Counted from the first letter of the stretch, positions 48,241 through 57,427 are shown. The stretch is DNA of 64,000 nt from Jiella flava (GCF_017349315.1 NZ_JAFMPP010000002.1:62001-126000); one strand, 5' to 3'. The notes: generated by a model from the sequence alone, not told the origin. Program-made: numbers and translations.

Positions 48241-48301
48241 GAGCGGCCGCTTCTCCTTGCGTTCGCCCTCGATTCGCGCGCGCGGGGCTGCCGCCTTCGC
48301 C

Positions 48302-49993
48302 TCAACTGCGGGCGGTTTCCGCAAGAATCGAGCGGTTGAGGATTGCCACCGGCAACATGCCGACGAGGACGATCATCAGCGCCGCCACTGCGCCATCCTC
48401 GAAGGCCGCCCGAGAGGTCTGGGCGTAGACGAAGGTGGCCAGCGTTTCGAAGTCGAAGGGCCGGAGCAGGATCGTCGCCGACAGCTCCTTGCTGGACTCG
48501 ACGAAGACCAGGAGAAAGGCGGTCATCAGTGCCGGGCGCATCAGCGGCAGCAGCACCTCGACGAGGGTCGAGCCCGGCGCGCGGCCGAGCGTGCGCGCTG
48601 CCATGTCGAGATGTGGCGAGAGCTTGGCGAAGCCGCTTTCAAGCGCGCCGTGCCCCATCGCCATAAACCGCACGAAGCCGGCATAGACGATAGCAAAGCC
48701 CGAACCCGACAAAAGCAGCCCTGTCGAGAGGTCGAACCCGGCGCTGAGATGCGCATCCACCCAGTTGTCGAAGCCAGCCAGCGGAATGAGAATGCCGATG
48801 GCAAGCACCGTGCCGGGAACGGCATAGCCGAGCACCGCCAGCCGGGTCATCAGCACCAGCCGACGCGAGCCCGTCAGCCGAACGCCATAGGCGAGCAGAA
48901 AGCCGGCGATGATCGTCACCAGCGCGGTGATGCCGGCGAGGACGACGGTGTGCTGCAGGGCCCGCCAAAGCTGCGGATCGGCCAGCTGATCGAGCCGTTC
49001 GAACGCGTAATCGGTAAGCACCGCAAAGGGGATGGCAAAACCGAGGAGGATCGGCAGGGCGCAAGCGGCAACGGCCAGAACGGCCTTGCCGCCGGTCAGC
49101 CGGTCCGCTCCCGGTCGCGGCCGGTCTGCCCGCCCGAGGGTGAAGCGCTGCTTGCGGCGGGCAAAGCGCTCGACGCTGACGAGAAGCACGATCATCACCA
49201 GCATCAACAAAGCGATCTGCGTCGCGCCATAAAGGTCGCCGCGATTGAGCCAGGTGGAATAGACCGCGAAGGTCAAAGTGCGCACGCCGAGAAACTCGAC
49301 GGCGCCGATGTCGTTCACCGCCTCCATCAGCGCCAGCATAACGCCGACCGCGATCGCCGGGCGGGCGAGCGGCAGGAGAATGCGCAGAAAGATCGTCGCC
49401 TGCGAGGCACCGAGGGTGCGGGCGACATCGGCGGCCTTCTGCCCCTGCATCAGAAAGACCATGCGCACGGTGAGATAGACGTAAGGGTAGAGCACCGACG
49501 ATAGGATCAGCACCGCTCCCGGCAGCGAGCGGATGTCCGGAAACCAGTATTCGCGGCTGGTCGTAAAACCGAAGACGCCGCGGATCGCCGTCTGCACCGG
49601 TCCGGCGAAGTGCAGAAATTCGACGAAGCAATAGGCGGCAATATAGGTCGGCACGGCGAGCGGCAGCACCAGGGCCCAGGAGAACATCCGCCGACCCGGA
49701 AAGCTGAAGCGGGCGACCAGCCAGGCGGTGATCACACCGATAGAGCCGGTGACGAGCGCGACGCCGAGCATCAGCCCGAGGGTGACGAGGCTCGCCTGCG
49801 GCAAGATCGTGCGGGCGAGATGCGACCAGTTCGTCGAGGTGCCGGAGAGCGCCAGATAGACCAGCGCGGCAAAGGGCATGGCGATCACGGCCGAGAGCGC
49901 GAAGGCCGCGGCGAGATAGCCGCGATCGCCCCGCGGGAGCAGGCGAAGGCGCGCCGGAATCGGCCAGGTCTTGGCGGGGCGAATGACGGACAT
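48302..49993 (-). CDS. fbpB: Ferric-iron ABC transporter permease FbpB
   Basis: Large fused permease (563 aa) with two permease domains of about six segments each, typical of FbpB/SfuB. EAA loops: VARTLGASQATIFLRILLPLAR in the first half (near residue 190) and AARTLGRAPGSTLVEVLLPLM in the second. ATG 49993 is chosen because it gives the usual N-terminus; the frame extends upstream. It follows fbpA by about 136 bp. The ATPase gene fbpC, usually next, is not in the window; the following bases hold a quinoprotein remnant. Confidence 0.9.
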   Translation of the reverse strand: MSVIRPAKTWPIPARLRLLPRGDRGYLAAAFALSAVIAMPFAALVYLALSGTSTNWSHLARTILPQASLVTLGLMLGVALVTGSIGVITAWLVARFSFPGRRMFSWALVLPLAVPTYIAAYCFVEFLHFAGPVQTAIRGVFGFTTSREYWFPDIRSLPGAVLILSSVLYPYVYLTVRMVFLMQGQKAADVARTLGASQATIFLRILLPLARPAIAVGVMLALMEAVNDIGAVEFLGVRTLTFAVYSTWLNRGDLYGATQIALLMLVMIVLLVSVERFARRKQRFTLGRADRPRPGADRLTGGKAVLAVAACALPILLGFAIPFAVLTDYAFERLDQLADPQLWRALQHTVVLAGITALVTIIAGFLLAYGVRLTGSRRLVLMTRLAVLGYAVPGTVLAIGILIPLAGFDNWVDAHLSAGFDLSTGLLLSGSGFAIVYAGFVRFMAMGHGALESGFAKLSPHLDMAARTLGRAPGSTLVEVLLPLMRPALMTAFLLVFVESSKELSATILLRPFDFETLATFVYAQTSRAAFEDGAVAALMIVLVGMLPVAILNRSILAETARS

Positions 49994-50129
49994 GGATGCG
50001 GATGGTCTCGGCGTCAGGCGCCAGCCGGAGCGGCGCATCATCGGGCGGTGATGGACCGGCAAGAACCGGTATCGCCTCGCATGAAGGCGATGCCGGCGAT
50101 CGTGTCCGCTCAGTTCAGTTCAAAACGGA

Positions 50130-51185
50130 TCAGCTCTGGGGGCCACCGTCATAGTTCAGCTCGTCGACGATCTCGGAAGCCGTCGCCCGGTGCTTGGCGA
50201 TCTCGTCGAGCGCCAGCGTATCCGACTTCAGCGCGCCGAAGGACTTGACCAGATCGGAGGTCGCGATGCCCGGCTCGACTGGATATTCGTAGTTCAGCTC
50301 GGCATAGATCTTCTGGGCGTCGTCGGAGGACAGGAATTCCATCAGCTTGATCGCGTTCTCCTTGTGCGGCGCGTTCTTGGCGAGGGCGACGCCCGAGATG
50401 TTCACATGGGTGAGGCCGTTGTCGAAGGTCGGCATGATCACCTGGATCGCCTTGGCCCAATCCTTCTGCTCCGGCTCCTTCTCGTTGGTCGCCATCTTGC
50501 CGACATAGTAGGTATTGCCGAGCGCGATATCGCATTCGCCGGCGAAGATCGCCTTGGCCTGGTCGCGGTCGCCGCCTTCGGGCCGGCGGGCGAGATTGTC
50601 GCGCAGACCTTTCACCCAGTCACGGGCGGCGTCCTCGCCGTAATGGGCAATATAGGCGGCGATCAGCGCAATATTGTATTGATGCTGGCCGGAGCGGGTG
50701 CACAGCCGGCCCTTCCATTTCGGATCGGCGAGATCCTTGTAGCGGATCGCAGCGACATCGACGCGGTCCTTGGAGGCATAGACGACGCGGCCGCGGGCCG
50801 TCAACGCGAACCAATCCTTGGCGCCGTCGCGAAAATTCGCCGGGATGTTTGTCGCAAGCGTCGCGCTGTCGACCGGCTGGACGATGCCGGCCTGCTTGGC
50901 GGCATCGAGGCGGCCGATATCGACGGTCATGACCAGATCGGCCGGCGAATTGGCCCCTTCCGCCTTGACGCGCTCTTCGAGCCCCTTGTCGATAAAGATC
51001 GTCGCGGTGCTCAGCCCGGTCTCTTTGGTGAAGGCATCAAGAACCGGCTGGATCAGCTCCGGCTGGCGGGAGGTGTAGATGTTGACGTCGGCGGCCTGGA
51101 CGACTGAGGCGGCGACGGTGATCGGCGCGAGCGTGGCTGAAAAAATGGCGATGGTCGTGAGGTGGCGGGCGAGAGACTGAGTCAT
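50130..51185 (-). CDS. fbpA: Ferric-iron ABC transporter substrate-binding protein FbpA/FutA
   Basis: Periplasmic Fe3+-binding receptor of 351 aa. The signal peptide is visible (IFSATLAPITVAASVVQA, cleavage near QAA). The mature start VNIYTSRQPELIQPVLDAF is typical, and the paired iron-ligand tyrosines are in GNTYYVGK near residue 225, with NYEYPV further on. Cys residues at LCTRSG and GECDIA might form a disulfide. An ICE-like box lies about 180 bp upstream, suggesting regulation by Irr (encoded at 31050). Confidence 0.92.
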   Translation of the reverse strand: MTQSLARHLTTIAIFSATLAPITVAASVVQAADVNIYTSRQPELIQPVLDAFTKETGLSTATIFIDKGLEERVKAEGANSPADLVMTVDIGRLDAAKQAGIVQPVDSATLATNIPANFRDGAKDWFALTARGRVVYASKDRVDVAAIRYKDLADPKWKGRLCTRSGQHQYNIALIAAYIAHYGEDAARDWVKGLRDNLARRPEGGDRDQAKAIFAGECDIALGNTYYVGKMATNEKEPEQKDWAKAIQVIMPTFDNGLTHVNISGVALAKNAPHKENAIKLMEFLSSDDAQKIYAELNYEYPVEPGIATSDLVKSFGALKSDTLALDEIAKHRATASEIVDELNYDGGPQS

Positions 51186-51366
51186 GAGGCTTCGTTCCTA
51201 ATGGCGGGGGCCGGGGCTCCCGTCTGCTGTCGATTGCGGGCTTGGGATGAAGCGGATCACCACCCCCGCCGGCGGCCATCGCGTTGGTTCGCGACGCGGA
51301 AGATGGGTCCCCCACGCCGTATCACGAAATCTGTAGCAAGCGACGTTTGACTAGTAAAATCAATGA

Positions 51367-51383
51367 TTTAAAAGAATTCTAAA
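51367..51383. promoter_or_regulatory. ICE-like (Irr) box upstream of fbpA
   Basis: TTTAAAAGAATTCTAAA: an inverted repeat matching the pattern TTTAGAA-N3-TTCTAAA with a single mismatch (G to A in the left arm). It lies 182 bp upstream of the fbpA start, in a 475-bp gap (51186-51660) that is otherwise AT-rich near 51340-51440 and has no gene. Irr is encoded in this window. The consensus is from memory; binding is not shown. Confidence 0.55.
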
Positions 51384-51660
51384 CTATTCGTAAGGTTCTT
51401 ATATGACTTATGGGAATGTTCGTATGGTTTTCAACGCCTTAGCGCTGTCGGACCGGGCCATCGGTCCATCAGAGACGACGATCACATTTGCGTTGAATGT
51501 TTGCGTGCCGTGGGCCTGCCCAATCGGCGACCGGCGAATGCGCCGATCCGCGCTCGCGCCTGATCAACGCATCCCGATCTGATCGAGGCGCATGGAAATG
51601 ACCAAGGCTCGGCCCTCCGAGCGATCCTGTGTCATGGCGCTTTGACCCCGCGCGTCGCGA

Positions 51661-54600
51661 TCAGTCGAGAAGCACGCGGGAGAGCGGAAAGCGCACTTCC
51701 ACCATCGTGCCCTCGCCGGGCGTCGAGGCGATCGAGAACTGCGCCCGGTTGGCCTCGGCGAGAGCCTTGGTCAGGGGCAGGCCGAGGCGACCGCTTTCGC
51801 GGGTGCCGTGGCCGCTGTTGTGGCCGATGCCCGGCGCGCGCATCGCGCTTTCGATTTCGTCCTGCCGCATGCCGACGCCGCTGTCGCGAAAGCGTAGCGT
51901 CACGCCGGTTTCGGGACTGAATCTGGTCGAGACGATCAGCTGGCCGCCGGCCGGTGTCGAGCGGATCGAGTTGGCGACGAGGTTGGTGGTGATCTGCCGG
52001 AGGGTTTCGGGATCGCCGACGACCGGCGGCACCGAAGAGGGCAGATGGGTGCGAATGATCACCCGTTGCCGGTTGGCTTTCGGTCCCATGATGGCGGTGA
52101 CCTCATCGACGATCTCTGCCAGCGACACCGCTTCGAAGGCGATGCTCTGACCGCTGCTCTCCACCTTGGCGAGATCATGCAGAATGGTGACGAGATCGAT
52201 GACCTGATGGCCGGAGCGCTTGATGTCGTCGAGATATTCGAGATAGCGCTCATTGCCCACCGGGCCGAGGCTCTCGCTGCTGATCAGGTCAGCCAGGCCG
52301 ATCATCGCATCGACGGGATCGCGGATCTCCTGGGCGACTTCCGAAAGGAAGGTCGTCTTTTGCAGATTGGCGGCTTCGGCATCCGAGCGCGCCTTTTCCA
52401 GCGTCTGCTCGGAACGTTTCCAGGAGGTGATGTCCTGCACCACCGCGCAGCATCCGGGCCGGCGGGGGATGTGGCCGAGGGTCACCGAAAGCGGCAGAAA
52501 GGCGCCGCCGGCGACGCGGCCGATTACTTCACGCCGGGCGAACCATTTCGCCGCGCCCGTAGCCGGCTCGCTGGTCGGTGCCGCCGCGGCTTCTCTGCCG
52601 GCTAACAAGCCCTTCAGCCCCTTCTGGCTTTCATGCGCAAACAGCGACAGGAACGGGCGACCGGTGAGATCGTCTTCGGGAATTTCGAACAGCGCCCGGG
52701 CGGTGGCGCTCATCGCGGTGATCAGCCCGTTCGGATCGATCAGCACAACGCCGTCCGCAGCGAGATTGAGGATTGCGTCGTCGAGCGCGTCGGCCGGGAC
52801 CGCTTCGGGGCTTTCGCCCTCGTCTTCATCGGCCAGATCCCGCGCGATGACGGCCAGACGTGGTGTCGCGAAGAAGGACAGGATCAGGCAGGAGACGCCG
52901 CCGACGCAGCTGCGTTGCAGCCGGGCGCGCAGCGACAGGCTGCGGCCATTGGCGCGGCGGATGCGCAAGCAGTCGTCGTCGCCGTTCTGACGCTCCTGAA
53001 CCAGCGTTTCCAAACCGCCCGCCGCCTGAAACGCGGCGAGGTCTTCATGGCCGGTGAGATCGAAGAACTCGCGATTGGCATAGACGAGCGCGTCGCCGAC
53101 CTGGGCAAGAATCGGCAGCGGCAGCGTGCCATAGGAGGCTTCCAGCAGAGCCTCAGCATTCGCAGCTTCGCCACTGGCCGGCGCTGCGGCATGGCGCGAT
53201 GGCGTGCTGTCCGCGGCTTCTTTGGCTGGAGCGTCGTCGGCACCGGCATTAGAACTCGCCGGCGCGACGGGATGCGACAGGCGCTCCCATTCGATTTCAT
53301 CGATCCGCTCCGAGGCCGAGCGCACCGCTTCGACGAGCTCGCGGGGATCGCCGCCCTGGGCTAGCGTCTCGCCGATCGCCCGGAATGCCGCCTCTTCGGT
53401 CTGGCTGAGAGTTCCGTTGCCGCCACGCCGCCGCTCTTCGAGGCGAATGACCTTACCGTCCGGGCCGCTGCTGATGCGTGGTGCTTCGACCGGCGCGGGC
53501 TCGTCGGCCGGCTTGCTTGGCGCGCTCGGCCGCACCTCGGGATCGCGGCGACCGAAGGCAATTGACGGTGCCGGCGGGGCGCCGATCGTGCGCATGACGG
53601 CCGTCAGTGCCGCGTCCTCGGGCTGTTGCTCGGCGGCGATGGCTGTATCGGTCACGACTTGGCTTTTGAAAAAGGCCTCGGCCGGCGCGAGGCCGATCGC
53701 CTCGGGATCATCTTCGGCATCGGCGAGGCGGACGACGCCGAAGCCGCGAAAGCCATCGAAGGTGCGATCGCGGGCAAAGACCGGCAGGGCGGCGAGATCG
53801 ACGGGGACTTTCTTGGCGGTCGTCTCGACCGGCCACATCACCGTGCGGCCCGACCAGGTTTCGCGCCGTTTCAACAAGCGGCGCAACGCGCCGTCCGCGT
53901 CAAAACCATAGGCGTGGGCAACCTCGTCGATGCTGCGATCGACGATCGCCGCGGAGATCGGCCCGACGGCTTCGGAAAATTCCGGCGAGAGCGAGCGGAA
54001 GCGCCCGTCGCTGTCGATCCGCCAAACGAAGCGGACGGGCTCGGCGTCAAGCCGCGGGGCAAAGCCGCCGTCAGGGCCGTTTTTCGGCGCGGCCTGCTCT
54101 GCGTGCGCGGCCGCAAAATCGCCGGCGGTCGCCGCGCGAGTGTTTTCGACCGGCACGTCGCTACGCTGATCGTCCGTGGCGGAAATGGGTGTAGTCGCTG
54201 CGGGAGCGACGTCGGAGTAGGGGGCGATCGGCATCTCGGTCTCCGCGGAAGGCGTGTCGGGGACGCCGTCGCCGTCGCTCGTGGCGGTGGCGTCGGCTGG
54301 CGGCGGGGCGCCGCGCGGCTGGTCTGTCCGCCCGGCGGCGTCGAGATGCTCCGTCGAAGATACCGCGTTGCCGTCCGTCTCACTCTCGGGAACCGACCAG
54401 ACCGAATGACGCCGTCGCGGAGGCTGGGGCGCCGCCGGCTCGGCGCAAGAATTCGGCCCCGCTTCGGCGGGAGCGGAATCGCTGGTCGCGGCGCTCTGCG
54501 TCATTGCCGCATCCACAGGATGAACGGCGTCGATTGAGCTTGGCGCCGGCAGGAACCAGTTCGATGGACGGTCAAGCGGCGCGATCGGCTGATGCGCCTC

Positions 54601-55482
54601 CTGTGGGGTGTCGTCGATGGGATCGGCGTTGCGGAACGCTGCGTCCTCTGCTGCCGCATCGGTGGCGGCTTGGTCCTGGTCCGGCTCCTGCTCGACGATG
54701 TCAGCGCCATCCGACGCCGCCACCGGCGCGGATGGATTGACGCTGGCCGGTTCACCGCCAGTGCCCTGACCCTGCAGGCTGTCACTCTGTGCGGCGCTGT
54801 CGGCAACTGCTTCGGGCTCAGCCCCGACGCTCTCGGTCGAGGATGTACCCTCCGAAGCGACAGGCAGGGCAATCACGCGATCTTCGGCAACCCGGGCGAG
54901 CAGCAGGGTGGATCCGTCGCTCGCTTGCTGTTCGGCAATGGCTTCGGCGCCGGCAAAGAAGGCGCGGATCGCGTCGGCGCCGATGCGTCCTGCGGCTTTG
55001 GGATCGCGCGGTGTGCCGTCGAGATCGAACAGCGTGACGGCCGCACCGGCTGCCGCCCCCGCCTCGCGCAGCAAGGCGGCATCGCTCTCGGCCGGCGCAT
55101 AGGCGGTCCGCACAGCGCGGGTGGTCAGAAGCGCCACCTCCATTGCCGGATGTTCGCCGAACCCATCGATGATCAGGCGCCGCAAGCTGGCAGGCTGGCT
55201 CTGCGCCCGGAAGCCATTGGATGGGCGCAGCATCAGCGTCGTCGCACCCTTGCGCGACAGAATGCCGCGCGAGCCGGCGAGCTGGCGTGTCAAGTCGGAC
55301 TGATTCTCACTTCGCGGCCCGACTGCGGACAGGCCGAAACTTCCCGCAGCTGCGCTGTTGGCCCACAAAATGGCCGAAAGATCCTCCGATAAGACGATGA
55401 TCGCCGTATCGGGGTCATTCGCGCCTTGAACGGCCGGGTCCGCCATGATGGCGAGCGTTTGTCGCATCGGTGTGGTCGCCAT
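51661..55482 (-). CDS. PAS-domain histidine kinase-like protein lacking the phospho-acceptor His (pseudokinase candidate)
   Basis: A 1273-aa cytosolic protein with no transmembrane segment. In order: PAS-like segment (about 25-60), long disordered Ala/Pro/Glu/Asp-rich region (about 210-470), PAS near 485-590, disordered linker, PAS near 790-860, PAS near 910-1020, HisKA near 1030-1100, HATPase to the end. The H-box reads EVAQEIRDPVDAMIG where relatives have SHEIRTPLNAI: Gln (codon 52330-52332, residue about 1051) replaces His. The ATP lid has SGRLGLPLTK instead of SGTGLGLPLTK. N-box NLVANS and the DSGVGM box are intact. This is the Rhizobiales PdhS/PleC-like group; sequence after the H-box (GPVGNERYLEYLDDIKRSG) fits it. 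Start is ATG 55482 or GTG 55506. Divergent from the phasin gene. Confidence 0.88.
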   Translation of the reverse strand: MATTPMRQTLAIMADPAVQGANDPDTAIIVLSEDLSAILWANSAAAGSFGLSAVGPRSENQSDLTRQLAGSRGILSRKGATTLMLRPSNGFRAQSQPASLRRLIIDGFGEHPAMEVALLTTRAVRTAYAPAESDAALLREAGAAAGAAVTLFDLDGTPRDPKAAGRIGADAIRAFFAGAEAIAEQQASDGSTLLLARVAEDRVIALPVASEGTSSTESVGAEPEAVADSAAQSDSLQGQGTGGEPASVNPSAPVAASDGADIVEQEPDQDQAATDAAAEDAAFRNADPIDDTPQEAHQPIAPLDRPSNWFLPAPSSIDAVHPVDAAMTQSAATSDSAPAEAGPNSCAEPAAPQPPRRRHSVWSVPESETDGNAVSSTEHLDAAGRTDQPRGAPPPADATATSDGDGVPDTPSAETEMPIAPYSDVAPAATTPISATDDQRSDVPVENTRAATAGDFAAAHAEQAAPKNGPDGGFAPRLDAEPVRFVWRIDSDGRFRSLSPEFSEAVGPISAAIVDRSIDEVAHAYGFDADGALRRLLKRRETWSGRTVMWPVETTAKKVPVDLAALPVFARDRTFDGFRGFGVVRLADAEDDPEAIGLAPAEAFFKSQVVTDTAIAAEQQPEDAALTAVMRTIGAPPAPSIAFGRRDPEVRPSAPSKPADEPAPVEAPRISSGPDGKVIRLEERRRGGNGTLSQTEEAAFRAIGETLAQGGDPRELVEAVRSASERIDEIEWERLSHPVAPASSNAGADDAPAKEAADSTPSRHAAAPASGEAANAEALLEASYGTLPLPILAQVGDALVYANREFFDLTGHEDLAAFQAAGGLETLVQERQNGDDDCLRIRRANGRSLSLRARLQRSCVGGVSCLILSFFATPRLAVIARDLADEDEGESPEAVPADALDDAILNLAADGVVLIDPNGLITAMSATARALFEIPEDDLTGRPFLSLFAHESQKGLKGLLAGREAAAAPTSEPATGAAKWFARREVIGRVAGGAFLPLSVTLGHIPRRPGCCAVVQDITSWKRSEQTLEKARSDAEAANLQKTTFLSEVAQEIRDPVDAMIGLADLISSESLGPVGNERYLEYLDDIKRSGHQVIDLVTILHDLAKVESSGQSIAFEAVSLAEIVDEVTAIMGPKANRQRVIIRTHLPSSVPPVVGDPETLRQITTNLVANSIRSTPAGGQLIVSTRFSPETGVTLRFRDSGVGMRQDEIESAMRAPGIGHNSGHGTRESGRLGLPLTKALAEANRAQFSIASTPGEGTMVEVRFPLSRVLLD

Positions 55483-55660
55483 GGATTGGTTCGTCACTTC
55501 CGCCACACGCGCGCCGCCGGTGAGGCCTTTCGAGTTCCGATCAGTCTTAAGCTTTCTTTCATAGTGTTGTGGGCGATGCGAATAAAGAACCCCCCAGGTT
55601 CACCCACTACGGACTTGCAAGAGGGTTAACGTCTGCCGGATGGGAAAAATCTGCGTGGTT

Positions 55661-55691
55661 TGTTGCAGTGCAGCATGCTAATTGCTATGTA
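55661..55691 (+). promoter_or_regulatory. Phasin promoter with PhaR-like dyad over the -35 box
   Basis: TTGCAG at 55663-55668, 17-base spacer, TATGTA at 55686-55691. The -35 box lies in the dyad TGTTGCAGTGCAGCATGC (TGCA on both sides of a central G). PhaR (AniA) repressors of phasin genes recognise TGCA-rich dyads. It lies about 60-90 bases before the phasin start codon, in position for repression. The PhaR assignment is inference. Confidence 0.55.
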
Positions 55692-55752
55692 GGGGACGGG
55701 TAGGGAAACCATAGACGTCCCTGACAAAAACAAGAATTGAGGAGATAGCCAG

Positions 55753-56208
55753 ATGGCTGAAGCCAAGAGCGATCCGTTCGCGATGCCGAATGCGCAGTCG
55801 ATCCTCGGAATGGATCCGAGCCAGCTCAACGAGACGTTCCGGTCGATGACGCAGAAGTCGATGGAGCAGTCGAAGGAAGCCTATGGCCGGATGAAGACGG
55901 CTGCGGATGAGGCGACCAAAGCGCTCGAAGCGACGATGGAAAATGTTCATCAGGGCTCGCTGCAGTTGTCCAAGAAGGCGATCGACGCGATGCGCACCAA
56001 TGCCGAACTCGGATTTGCCCATCTCGACTCGATGATGTCCGCGAAGTCCTTCGCTGAAGTCATTGAAATGCAGACGGCCTATGTGCGCAAGCAGGTCGAG
56101 ATGGCGACCGACCAGGCCAAGGAAATGCAGACCCTGACCCAGGCCGTCGCCCAAGACATGATGAAGCCGGGCCGCGACGCTTTCCAAAAGGCCACCAAGG
56201 GCAAGTAA
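55753..56208 (+). CDS. Phasin family protein
   Basis: Coats polyhydroxyalkanoate granules and limits their size. The 151-aa protein is almost fully helical, without cysteine or membrane segment, and has the phasin pattern MTQKSMEQSKEAYGRMKTA and QTAYVRKQVEMATDQAKEM (amphipathic helices, coiled-coil repeats). GAGGAGA lies 7 bases before the ATG. It stands alone: no phaC or phaA nearby. The PhaR-like operator upstream suggests induction when granules form. The acetoacetyl-CoA synthetase at 44.8 kb belongs to the same metabolic theme. Confidence 0.9.
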   Translation: MAEAKSDPFAMPNAQSILGMDPSQLNETFRSMTQKSMEQSKEAYGRMKTAADEATKALEATMENVHQGSLQLSKKAIDAMRTNAELGFAHLDSMMSAKSFAEVIEMQTAYVRKQVEMATDQAKEMQTLTQAVAQDMMKPGRDAFQKATKGK

Positions 56209-56509
56209 GGGCGGGGCCGTTCGCGCCTGTCGGGGCGGCCGTCGCGACGAGGGCCGCTTCTTCATCTCGGGTCGCGCTGGGCGGGGCTCGCACCGGAGCG
56301 ATGCCGCCCGGTCGCCTCGAGCCAGGCAATTTGCGGGAATGGGTTGGTTGTCAATCGCGATTGGATTTCGATGTTGATGCGATCGGTTCGCCGTCATCCG
56401 CATATCGCATCAAACACGTCCACATATCGTGTCGGACAAGACGATGTGCGGGCTTGCATCGCCCGCCAAAAATCACTATTCGGTGCCCGACGAGACTGAA
56501 ATCTCGCAT

Positions 56510-56586
<77 letters not shown>

Positions 56587-56708
56587 GCTTCTTTATCAGA
56601 CAATCTTTGATCATTCGGGGTTCGGCTCCTTTGCAGTGGCTGCCTCGGGCAGTCTCTCTGGGGCCGGCTTGTGGAAACGGTCGGCGCATAACGTGTGATT
56701 TTTTTCGC

Positions 56709-56725
56709 AACAATTGACAATTGTT
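56709..56725. promoter_or_regulatory. 17-bp palindrome upstream of the lipoprotein gene
   Basis: AACAATTGACAATTGTT: perfect 8-bp arms around a central A. It lies 46 bases before the ATG at 56771 in an AT-richer stretch (56697-56740), in the position of a promoter/operator. No known regulator is assigned. Confidence 0.5.
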
Positions 56726-56770
56726 ATCGATTGATCCCCTATTGCACCGTGTCGGCGAAGGGGGCGATCC

Positions 56771-57274
56771 ATGGCGCGCTGGTTCCTGGCGGTCATCTGT
56801 CTCTGTCTGGCCGGCTGCCAGACGGTGCAGCACGACACGCAGAGCGGCCGGCCCGAGGTGACCATTGCGGCTCCGTCCGAAACGGTGAAGACCGCTTTCG
56901 TCGGCATCATGACCAATTTTGGCTACGCGCTCAAACGCGACAGCAATTTTCAGATCGTCATGGAGCGCCCGGTCCATAACGTTGTGATGAACCTGCTCCT
57001 CGCCAGCGAATACGACCCCACCCTCGAAGCGCGGGTGTCGGCAACGGTCCTCGATCTTGGCGCCCGCACCCGCCTGACCGCCGACATGGGCGTCGTGCGC
57101 AACGCCGGTACCGGTTTCGAAGCCGTCACCTCGGCCAACAACAGCCCGGATTCGTCAGGCCTTCAGAACTTGCTCGACGAGATCAAGACCGATCTCGAGC
57201 GCGGCATGAGCGTCGAACAGGTCATCACCAAAGCATCCGCCCGCACCATCACCGCCCGCGACAAGCCCGGCTGA
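56771..57274 (+). CDS. Lipoprotein of unknown function
   Basis: A 167-aa protein with a lipobox: MARWFLAVICLCLAGC, with Cys as the first mature residue near position 16. The mature part is soluble, with two beta-rich repeats of valine/threonine pattern (VTIAAPSETVKTAFVGIM) and a helical C-terminus. The family is not recognised. The residue after Cys is Gln, which by the +2 rule favours sorting to the outer membrane. The palindrome upstream may regulate it. It lies 185 bp after tRNA-His on the same strand. Confidence 0.75.
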   Translation: MARWFLAVICLCLAGCQTVQHDTQSGRPEVTIAAPSETVKTAFVGIMTNFGYALKRDSNFQIVMERPVHNVVMNLLLASEYDPTLEARVSATVLDLGARTRLTADMGVVRNAGTGFEAVTSANNSPDSSGLQNLLDEIKTDLERGMSVEQVITKASARTITARDKPG

Positions 57275-57427
57275 GGGGACGCCGAGAACACAGATCCGCG
57301 GTGTCGCCGGCGGGCGCCGGACGGCGACGCTTTTGGCCGCCGCCTCGCATGCCTATCTTCTCTGCAATGAGACGAGCGGCATGATTGTACGCAACGGCGG
57401 TGAAGATGGAGTTGGGGGAGATTGTCG

